A program made the position numbers and the translations under genes. Of a DNA stretch of 9,258 nucleotides, positions 1-5,448 are shown in pieces. The notes beneath the pieces are model-generated. The model had not been told where the DNA came from and did no database searches. It saw only the letters and a list, made by a program, of their open reading frames with translations. Source of the stretch: JABDAD01 sp964409695 (GTDB lineage Bacteria > Pseudomonadota > Alphaproteobacteria > Rickettsiales > Rickettsiaceae); contig CAYPDX010000050.1 of NCBI GenBank assembly GCA_964409695.1, positions 1-9,258 of the forward strand, read 5' to 3'. Position 1 is the stretch's first letter, and each line of letters opens with the position of its first letter.

Positions 1-60
1 ATTATGTATAGTCCTTTTAGGTGGAATAAAACTGATCATGGTATTTATTAAAATATGGCG

Positions 61-459
61 CTACTCTACTAAAGTAAATGTTGGTAGAGTTGAGGACTTA
101 ACGTCAAAAGTATAGGTAGAAACGCAACTTTTTGAATTATTTAATTTTCCTATTAATATATCAGAGAAATCAGCGTTAGATTTACTATATTCTTCAACAG
201 ATAACCACAAGATTTTTTGATCTTCAAAGTTGAATTCTAAAGTGAGTAATATCTCATTTAACACTTCGATTATCTTACTTTTTGAATATTTATACCCCCT
301 CTCTAAAACCCAAATCAATTCACATATAACTATATTGTCTATAAATATGGCATTATTTTTTCCTGCATATTTATCGAGTAATTTTGTAGCTTTATCACTT
401 TGAACTTTGTCATCTTGGGTTAAATAACGAACTATAACATTAGTATCAATTCCTATCAT
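61..459 (-). CDS. vapC: PIN-domain toxin, VapC-like ribonuclease
   Basis: This 132-residue protein resembles VapC toxins, which are Mg-dependent ribonucleases that cleave RNA (often tRNA or rRNA) when freed from their antitoxin. The PIN acidic residues are all visible: D5 in the N-terminal GIDTNVIVRY, E47 in CELIWVLE, D97/D100 in ADFSDILIG, and D119 in the C-terminal TFD. Length is normal for the family, so the gene looks intact and probably active. It starts with ATG at 459, overlaps the end of the upstream antitoxin gene by 14 nt, and has an AAGGA ribosome site 4 nt before the ATG inside the antitoxin gene. This arrangement implies cotranslation with the antitoxin. The exact RNA target cannot be told from sequence. 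The family call is confident; the gene symbol is generic. Confidence 0.88.
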   Translation of the reverse strand: MIGIDTNVIVRYLTQDDKVQSDKATKLLDKYAGKNNAIFIDNIVICELIWVLERGYKYSKSKIIEVLNEILLTLEFNFEDQKILWLSVEEYSKSNADFSDILIGKLNNSKSCVSTYTFDVKSSTLPTFTLVE

Positions 460-688
460 AAGATCCTTTAATAATATCGTTCATTTGTTCTATATTCAGA
501 GGTTTCAAGGGTCTTGGCAATATGCCTTTCAAATTTTTGATGCTCTTATTAATAGGTATGGCAATGAAGCAATTGTCTTGAACAATAAATTCCACTTTAT
601 TACCTGAAGAAAGATGTAATTTATTTCTTATGTAATATGGAATGGTTATTTGTCCCTTTTGTGTGATAGTTGACTGATATTCTCTCAT
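446..688 (-). CDS. vapB: AbrB/SpoVT-type antitoxin, VapB-like
   Basis: A small protein (80 residues from ATG 688; 82 from GTG 694) with an N-terminal swapped-hairpin AbrB/MazE DNA-binding domain. The hallmark is STITQKGQITIPYYIRNKL, followed by LSSGNKVEFI. The remaining C-terminal part is less conserved and contains LPRPLKPLNIEQMNDIIK, the sort of tail that wraps and blocks a PIN toxin in this family. It lies directly upstream of the PIN gene and overlaps it by 14 nt, so the two form a type II toxin-antitoxin operon; antitoxins of this class usually repress their own promoter. I prefer ATG 688 because an AGG ribosome site (694-696) sits 5 nt upstream, whereas the alternative GTG at 694 overlaps that site. 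Confidence 0.87.
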   Translation of the reverse strand: MREYQSTITQKGQITIPYYIRNKLHLSSGNKVEFIVQDNCFIAIPINKSIKNLKGILPRPLKPLNIEQMNDIIKGSYDRN

Positions 689-721
689 TTTCACCTAATT
701 TTTCATTGCGCAGTACATATC

Positions 722-752
722 ATTATAATAGCGAAATTTATTAAAAAATCAA
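722..752 (-). promoter_or_regulatory. Candidate vapBC promoter
   Basis: On the minus strand a perfect TATAAT (727 to 722) lies 33 nt before the VapB ATG. A TTGATT that could serve as -35 lies at 752-747, but the 19-nt spacer is longer than optimal. The -10 sits in the palindrome ATTATAAT (722-729), a possible antitoxin operator; that role is inference from autoregulation in the family. Confidence 0.5.
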
Positions 753-796
753 CAAAAAAGAAATATTCTTACATTTTTATAAATGTAAGAATATTT
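753..796 (-). terminator. Perfect hairpin plus T-tract, intrinsic terminator on minus strand
   Basis: Positions 761-776 and 781-796 are perfect 16-bp inverted arms (AAATATTCTTACATTT and its complement) around the 4-nt loop TTAT. Read on the minus strand, the stem is followed at once by CTTTTTTG (760-753), the usual layout of a Rho-independent terminator. On the plus strand no T-run follows. The stem is AT-rich, so its efficiency is uncertain. It lies between two divergent genes, where no minus-strand gene is present to be terminated. Confidence 0.55.
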
Positions 797-870
797 AGTA
801 GGTAGGATTTATCTTGCGTCTTTTTGTTTAATAGAAAAAATATTAATTTACATTCGAGTAGAACCTTTAT

Positions 871-897
871 TTGATTCCTACAATATTTTAGTATAAT
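871..897 (+). promoter_or_regulatory. Candidate sucCD promoter
   Basis: A perfect TATAAT at 892-897 lies 29 nt before the sucC ATG. The best -35 candidate is TTGATT at 871-876 (4 of 6 matches) with a short 15-nt spacer, so the -35 is weak. Transcription would begin near 903-905, giving a short leader that carries the GAGGA ribosome site at 916-920, 6 nt before the start codon. Confidence 0.55.
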
Positions 898-926
898 ATC
901 CCGATTATTATAAAAGAGGACTAGAT

Positions 927-2087
927 ATGAATATTCATGAATATCAAGCAAAGCAGATCCTGCGTAAGTATGGTGTACCTACTGGTATGGGAGTTGTAGC
1001 TTTGCGTGAGAAGGAAATTGATAGCGTAATCGATAACTTAGAAGCAAATGTCTATGTTGTTAAGGCGCAAATACATGCAGGCGGCAGAGGCAAAGCTGGA
1101 GGAGTCAAGATAGCCAGGAATAAAGATGATGCAAAAGCCTTCGCTCACGCTATGTGGGGAGTGGATCTTATTACTCATCAAACAGGGCCTAATGGTCAAA
1201 AAGTTCAAAGAATTTATATTGAGTCAGGGTGTGATATTCTAAAGGAATATTATTTTAGTATAGTACTTGATAGGGCTAATAGTTGCGTTACTTTAATGGC
1301 TTCTACAGAAGGTGGAATAGATATTGAAGAAGTTTCAGATAATAGTCCTGAAAAAATTATAAGGGTAAAAGTTGACCCAGCTACAGGGATTCAACCATTC
1401 CATACCCGAATGATTGCATTTGGCCTTGAATTCAAAGGTGATGCAATTGCTAGTATGATGAAAATAGTTGAGTCAGTATATAATGCATTTATGGCCACTG
1501 ATGCTAGTCAAATTGAGATAAATCCTCTTGTACAAACTACAGAAGGAGACCTTAGAGCTCTTGATGCTAAAATAAATTTTGATGATAATAGTTTGTTTAG
1601 ACATAATGATATTTTTGTAATGCGTGATGAAGCAGAGGAAGATCCTCTTGAAGTCAGAGCTGGAAATGCTGGTCTAAGTTACGTTAGAATGGACGGGAAT
1701 ATTGGCTGCATGGTAAATGGAGCTGGTCTTGCTATGGCAACTATGGATATTATTAAATTCTATGGAGGAGAACCTGCAAACTTTTTAGATGTTGGTGGAG
1801 GAGCCGATAGGGAGAGAGTTACTGAAGCATTTAAAATCATTTTATCGGATACAAAGGTTGAAGCAATTCTTGTTAATATTTTTGGCGGGATAATGAAATG
1901 CGATATTATTGCAGAAGGTATTATTGCGGCTGCAAAAGATATTGGCCTTTCAGTACCGCTTGTTGTTAGACTAGCTGGTACGAATTTTGAACTTGGGAAA
2001 GAAATTCTTGCGCATTCAGGTCTTGAAATTATTCCAGCAGATGATCTTGCAGATGCGGCGCAAAAGATTGTAGGAACTATAAAATAG
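927..2087 (+). CDS. sucC: Succinyl-CoA synthetase (ADP-forming) beta subunit
   Basis: Beta subunit of succinyl-CoA synthetase, the cytoplasmic TCA-cycle enzyme that converts succinyl-CoA + ADP + Pi to succinate + ATP + CoA, and the reverse. The 386-residue length matches the family (about 388). It opens with the typical MNIHEYQAKQIL. The ATP-grasp part shows HAGGRGKAGGVK (50-61), EINPL (197-201) and the metal-binding region around D213. The C-terminal ligase domain shows GCMVNGAGLAMATMD (260-274), FLDVGGGA (286-293), NIFGGIMKCD (327-336, phosphate-binding loop) and RLAGTN (348-353). The ATG at 927 has GAGGA 6 nt upstream. sucD follows after 10 nt, so the two are one operon making the two subunits. 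No unusual features; intact. Confidence 0.98.
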   Translation: MNIHEYQAKQILRKYGVPTGMGVVALREKEIDSVIDNLEANVYVVKAQIHAGGRGKAGGVKIARNKDDAKAFAHAMWGVDLITHQTGPNGQKVQRIYIESGCDILKEYYFSIVLDRANSCVTLMASTEGGIDIEEVSDNSPEKIIRVKVDPATGIQPFHTRMIAFGLEFKGDAIASMMKIVESVYNAFMATDASQIEINPLVQTTEGDLRALDAKINFDDNSLFRHNDIFVMRDEAEEDPLEVRAGNAGLSYVRMDGNIGCMVNGAGLAMATMDIIKFYGGEPANFLDVGGGADRERVTEAFKIILSDTKVEAILVNIFGGIMKCDIIAEGIIAAAKDIGLSVPLVVRLAGTNFELGKEILAHSGLEIIPADDLADAAQKIVGTIK

Positions 2088-2097
2088 GAACAAGGAT

Positions 2098-2973
2098 ATG
2101 TCAGTTTTAGTTAATAAAAATACTCGAGTAATTTGCCAAGGTTTTACAGGTGCGCAGGGAACTTTCCATTCGCAACAGGCAATTTTATACGGAACAAAAA
2201 TGGTTGGTGGAGTTACACCTGGAAAAGGTGGAAATACGCACTTAGAATTACCAGTATATGATACTGTTGAGGAAGCTATCGCAAAAACAAAAGCAAATGC
2301 GAGCGTTATATATGTACCGCCAAAATTTGCTGCAGATTCAATATTAGAGGCTATAGCTTCGAACGTTGAGCTTGTAATTTGTATCACAGAAGGAATACCA
2401 GTTCTTGATATGATGAGAGTTAAGAGAGCTTTAGTTGGTTCTAGAACTAGGTTAATCGGGCCTAATTGTCCTGGCATTATTACTCCTGATGAATGTAAAA
2501 TAGGTATTATGCCAGGCCACATTCATAGAAAAGGAAGAGTTGGTATTGTATCAAGATCTGGGACTCTTACTTATGAGGCAGTTGCACAAACAACGGAAGT
2601 TGGGCTTGGCCAGTCTACATGCATAGGTATTGGTGGCGATCCAATTAATGGAACAAATTTTGTTGATTGTATAGAATTATTTCTTGCTGATAATGATACT
2701 GATTCAATTGTTATGATTGGAGAAATTGGAGGATCCGCAGAAGAAGAAGCGGCATATGTAATCAAAAATTCAAAAATCAAAAAACCCACTGTTAGCTTTA
2801 TTGCAGGAACAACAGCTCCTCCAGGAAAAAGAATGGGTCATGCTGGCGCGATTATTGATGGAGGAAAAGGATCTGCAGCTGATAAAGTTGAGGCTTTAAA
2901 AGCAGCTGGAGTTATTATATCACCTTCACCGGCAGAAATTGGCAGAACATTATATAAGCTTCTAAAAGGATAA
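2098..2973 (+). CDS. sucD: Succinyl-CoA synthetase alpha subunit
   Basis: Alpha subunit of succinyl-CoA synthetase, carrying the CoA-binding domain and the histidine that is phosphorylated during catalysis. The 291 residues match the family (about 289). Visible motifs are the CoA-binding GFTGAQGTFH (15-24), GGVTPGKGG (37-45), GPNCPGI (121-127), SRSGTLTYE (152-160), GEIGGSAEEEAA (208-219) and the active-site H248 in RMGHAGAI. It begins 10 nt after sucC. An AGGA overlapping the sucC stop codon (2086-2089) lies 8 nt from the ATG, a better-placed ribosome site than the AAGGA only 1 nt away, which suggests coupled translation. It ends 8 nt from the stop codon of the convergent dehydrogenase gene, leaving no room for a separate intergenic terminator. 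Confidence 0.98.
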   Translation: MSVLVNKNTRVICQGFTGAQGTFHSQQAILYGTKMVGGVTPGKGGNTHLELPVYDTVEEAIAKTKANASVIYVPPKFAADSILEAIASNVELVICITEGIPVLDMMRVKRALVGSRTRLIGPNCPGIITPDECKIGIMPGHIHRKGRVGIVSRSGTLTYEAVAQTTEVGLGQSTCIGIGGDPINGTNFVDCIELFLADNDTDSIVMIGEIGGSAEEEAAYVIKNSKIKKPTVSFIAGTTAPPGKRMGHAGAIIDGGKGSAADKVEALKAAGVIISPSPAEIGRTLYKLLKG

Positions 2974-2981
2974 TCTATCTA

Positions 2982-3761
2982 TCATTGACTGGTCCAGCCG
3001 CCATCTATAGATAGTGAAGCTCCCGTTATCGAGCCTGCTGATTCTGAACATAAATATACAGCTAAATCAGCAACTTCATTTATTTCTACAAAACGTTTGG
3101 TTACTTGAGGTCCAAGCATAACATTATTTATAACTTCATCTTCAGTGATTCCACGAGCTTTTGCAGTATCAGCAATTTGAGTTAGTACGAGTGGAGTTTT
3201 TACATAGCCTGGGCAAATAGCATTAGATGTTATTCCATTTTTTGCAACTTCTAGCGCAACAGTTTTTGTAAGGCCAATAATACCATGTTTTGCAGCTACA
3301 TAGGCTGATTTAAATGGAGAGGCTACAAGTCCATGTGCAGAAGATATGTTAATTATTCTACCAAAATTATTTTTCTTCATAAGAGGAATAGTATGTTTAA
3401 TAGTATAAAAACTTGCTATTAAATCGAGTCTAATAATTAATTCCCATTTATCATCAGGAAATTCTTCAATTGGGCTTACAAATTGCATGCCAGCATTATT
3501 TACAAGAACATCAAGCCTGTCAAAATTACTGGAAGTATAGTTTATCATTGCTTTAATTTCTGCTGGTTTTGTTAAATCAGCATTATGATAGATTGCTTTT
3601 ACGCAAAAATCATTCTCAATGGATAGGCGAATTTTTTCAATATCTTCAACATTGCCAAAGCCATTTAAAACAATATTAGCACCTTTTGCAGCCATGGCTT
3701 TTGCTATACCAAGACCAATACCGCATGTTGAGCCTGTAATTAATGCAACTTTTCCTTTCAT
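2982..3761 (-). CDS. bdhA: 3-hydroxybutyrate dehydrogenase (short-chain dehydrogenase)
   Basis: A 259-residue classical short-chain dehydrogenase, best read as NAD-dependent D-3-hydroxybutyrate dehydrogenase (3-hydroxybutyrate to acetoacetate). The Rossmann motif TGSTCGIG is at 9-16, NNAG at 88-91, and the catalytic S141, Y154 and K158 (YVAAK) are present. Features typical of this enzyme within the superfamily are Q93 in GMQFV, H143 in SSAHG, K151 before Y154, CPGYVKTPLV (183-192) and the ending DGGWTSQ. The tetrad Asn expected in the II-x-L-N-L segment is Asp113 here (RLDLIASF), a departure from the family. ATG 3761 has GAGGTGG just upstream. The gene is convergent with sucD and divergent from the CHCC/MFS unit. 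scoAB nearby supports the substrate call; another SDR oxidoreductase remains possible. Confidence 0.87.
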   Translation of the reverse strand: MKGKVALITGSTCGIGLGIAKAMAAKGANIVLNGFGNVEDIEKIRLSIENDFCVKAIYHNADLTKPAEIKAMINYTSSNFDRLDVLVNNAGMQFVSPIEEFPDDKWELIIRLDLIASFYTIKHTIPLMKKNNFGRIINISSAHGLVASPFKSAYVAAKHGIIGLTKTVALEVAKNGITSNAICPGYVKTPLVLTQIADTAKARGITEDEVINNVMLGPQVTKRFVEINEVADLAVYLCSESAGSITGASLSIDGGWTSQ

Positions 3762-3778
3762 ACCACCTCATATTCTTT

Positions 3779-3806
3779 TTGCAAAATAACAGTAATAGAT
3801 TATATT
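3779..3806. promoter_or_regulatory. Overlapping divergent promoters for bdhA and the CHCC/MFS unit
   Basis: Only 83 nt separate the two divergent starts. On the plus strand TTGCAA (3779-3784), a 16-nt spacer and TATATT (3801-3806) form a plausible promoter for the CHCC/MFS unit. On the minus strand a perfect TATAAT spans 3804-3799 and would serve bdhA; its -35 is not clear. The two -10 boxes overlap by four bases, so the polymerases would compete for the same site. Confidence 0.45.
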
Positions 3807-3844
3807 GCCTTTAATAAGAAAAAATTGAAATTTGAGTAAAAAAA

Positions 3845-4021
3845 ATGTCTACGAAAGAGGCTATTTATACAAATAAGAAACAGGTTAGTTGTAATGGAAA
3901 AGAAGCCCCATTCGATCACCCACTTGTCTATTTAGTAATTGATGAGACTAATGAGAAAGTGCAATGTCCGTATTGCAGTAAGATTTTTATACTTAAATCC
4001 TCTGAACATAAGAGCCAATGA
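3845..4021 (+). CDS. CHCC zinc-finger domain protein (zf-CHCC, NDUFS6-like)
   Basis: A 58-residue protein, MSTKEAIYTN...SSEHKSQ, matching the zf-CHCC family. The four ligands are C16, H25, C41 and C44, in VSCNG (14-18), the FDHPLVYLVID segment (23-33) and QCPYCSKIF (40-48). This Cys-His-Cys-Cys pattern occurs in the mitochondrial complex I subunit NDUFS6 and in small alphaproteobacterial proteins of poorly known role; zinc binding is likely, and a part in respiratory complex I is only suggested by homology. The ribosome site is weak (GAG 8 nt upstream). The stop codon overlaps the start of the MFS gene (ATGA, 4018-4021), so the two are probably one mRNA with coupled translation. It is intact and of normal length for the family. 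Confidence 0.85.
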   Translation: MSTKEAIYTNKKQVSCNGKEAPFDHPLVYLVIDETNEKVQCPYCSKIFILKSSEHKSQ

Positions 4022-5247
4022 GATCTAGATCATTTATTTTAGCTTCAATATGTACAATAGTACAATATTACGATTATCATCTATTTGGCTTTTTAGCTGC
4101 CAAAATATCAAAAGTTTTTTTCCATTCAGGAGATCCAGTAGTCCAATTGCTTAAAACCTATATGGTTATGTTTATAGCTGTGCTAGCGAAGCCAATTGGA
4201 GCACTGGTTCTTGGTAGGATAGGTGATATATATGGTAGATTTGCAACTGCTATTATAAGCCTATCTGGCACTGCAATAGCCTCTCTTGTTATAAGCTTAA
4301 CTCCAGGGTATGAGAAAATTGGTATTTTTTCTGCCGTAATTTTGCTTCTAGCTAGGATGGCAGTGTCTGGTCTTGTTTCTTCTGGTACGGACGGGATTAG
4401 AATATATATTTTTGAAAAAATAGGAGCCTCTAAGCAATGTCTTGGGAATGGTATGGTTACATTCTCTACCCAAGTTGGGTCGTTTCTAGCTACTGTTTCA
4501 GCATGGTTTTTTACTCTTGATTTTATGCCGGATTACTCATGGCGAATAGCTTTTATGATAGGTACCTTACTTGGCGGAATGGTAATTATTATCAGGATGA
4601 ATCTTGAAGTTATGAGCGATAATGATAATAAGAATGATCCTGAATATGATATTTATAGAGAGCAGAAGACACTGCATATTGCTTTTCAAAATTGGAAATT
4701 ATTTTTGCGCTGTGCTGTGCTTGCAGGCTGTATAGGAAGCACGTACCAATTTATTATTATTTTCTTTGGTACGTATAATTTTGAAATACTAAAGCTCGTT
4801 GAGCATTCAAAGATGCAGTTCTATACAATAGTTGGTGTCGTTGTATATATGGTTTTTTCTGTAATTGGTGGCCTATGTGCAGATTTTTTTGGTCGTATTA
4901 AGGTTGCAAATCTTAGCGCGGCAATATTATGTGTTATAACTTTGATTTTTAGTTATTTTTTATCAAGAGGAAGTTTTTCTTTAAGCGCATTTTTATTTAT
5001 CAATATTTTACTACCATTTATAACAATGCCTGCTCTTGCCTTTGTAAAGCAAGCAATCCCGCCAGTTTATAGATACAGGCTTTTTAGTTTAGCTCATGCA
5101 GTAGGCTCAATCGCAATCTCAGCTCCAACAGCTTACGCTTCCACTTATTTCTATTATAAAACCCATATAACCTGGATACCAATGGTGTATTTTTTTACAA
5201 CAGTAATATTGATGATATTTACTATTAATTCTCTCAAAAAAACTTAA
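4018..5247 (+). CDS. MFS transporter, ProP-like (metabolite/proton symporter family)
   Basis: A 409-residue inner-membrane carrier with about twelve hydrophobic segments (near 6-28, 47-66, 76-96, 103-121, 145-165, 176-193, 228-251, 270-287, 297-315, 321-344, 355-373 and 386-404) and a charged central loop at 198-222. The MFS loop 2-3 signature is GRIGDIYGR (66-74), with a degenerate copy CADFFGR (287-293) in the second half. QYYDYHLFGF in segment 1 resembles the ProP/ShiA-like sugar- or osmolyte-symporter families that are expanded in Rickettsia as 'proline/betaine transporters'. The real substrate cannot be read from sequence. ATG 4018 overlaps the stop of the CHCC gene and has only a weak ribosome site, which favours translational coupling. 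Position next to bdhA hints at, but does not show, import of an organic acid. Confidence 0.85.
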   Translation: MRSRSFILASICTIVQYYDYHLFGFLAAKISKVFFHSGDPVVQLLKTYMVMFIAVLAKPIGALVLGRIGDIYGRFATAIISLSGTAIASLVISLTPGYEKIGIFSAVILLLARMAVSGLVSSGTDGIRIYIFEKIGASKQCLGNGMVTFSTQVGSFLATVSAWFFTLDFMPDYSWRIAFMIGTLLGGMVIIIRMNLEVMSDNDNKNDPEYDIYREQKTLHIAFQNWKLFLRCAVLAGCIGSTYQFIIIFFGTYNFEILKLVEHSKMQFYTIVGVVVYMVFSVIGGLCADFFGRIKVANLSAAILCVITLIFSYFLSRGSFSLSAFLFINILLPFITMPALAFVKQAIPPVYRYRLFSLAHAVGSIAISAPTAYASTYFYYKTHITWIPMVYFFTTVILMIFTINSLKKT

Positions 5248-5448
5248 CCAGGTCCAAAATTAACCGCACCATCTGCGCACGCAATTTAATTTGGGGATTG
5301 ATTTATAATAGATGGCTATCTTTTCTTTAAGAATGAATGATGTATAATAGTTGTTTGCTTAATTTTTGAATAAAATGCCTTGTCTTATATGTTTATAGAT
5401 TGAAAATTAGTTGTTCTGCTTGTATCTTTCTTCAAAAACAAGGAAGAA
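5248..5448. other. Gene-free interval between the MFS gene and polA
   Basis: About 200 nt with no credible reading frame and no tRNA-like fold that I can see. It contains the weak stem-loop at 5254-5294, two copies of TATAATAG (5304-5311 and 5343-5350), 39 nt apart and both possible -10 boxes without a good -35, and a small inverted repeat around the polA start. The polA promoter is probably here; the box at 5343-5348 would give a leader of roughly 95 nt. Confidence 0.4.
5254..5294 (+). terminator. Possible stem-loop terminator after the MFS gene
   Basis: CCAAAATTAA (5254-5263) can pair with TTAATTTGG (5286-5294) with one bulged base, and CGCA (5265-5268) with TGCG (5274-5277) forms an inner stem. 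It begins 6 nt after the MFS stop codon. The following GGATTGATTTAT is only a poor T-tract, so the call is tentative. Confidence 0.25.

Noticed and set aside
1..51. Open plus-strand frame from the window edge to a TAA at 49-51, which could be the tail of a gene convergent with the toxin gene.
   Set aside because: Only 16 codons are visible, with no recognisable motif, so it cannot be told from chance.
769..951. 60-codon minus-strand frame over the sucC leader.
   Set aside because: It lies on the hairpin, promoter and start of sucC, has a low-complexity sequence and no ribosome site of note; the hairpin with T-tract explains the region better.
2016..2522. 168-codon minus-strand frame antisense to sucC/sucD.
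   Set aside because: It is a shadow of the strongly supported sucD frame and shows no family resemblance.
2975..3014. CTATCTAT (2975-2982) and ATAGATAG (3007-3014) inverted repeat at the sucD/bdhA convergence, as a possible bidirectional terminator.
   Set aside because: Arms are only 8 bp with a 24-nt loop, no T-tract follows on either strand, and most of it lies inside bdhA coding sequence.
5248..5448. Possible tRNA or riboswitch in the polA upstream region.
   Set aside because: No cloverleaf, T-loop GTTCRA motif or known riboswitch core could be seen.
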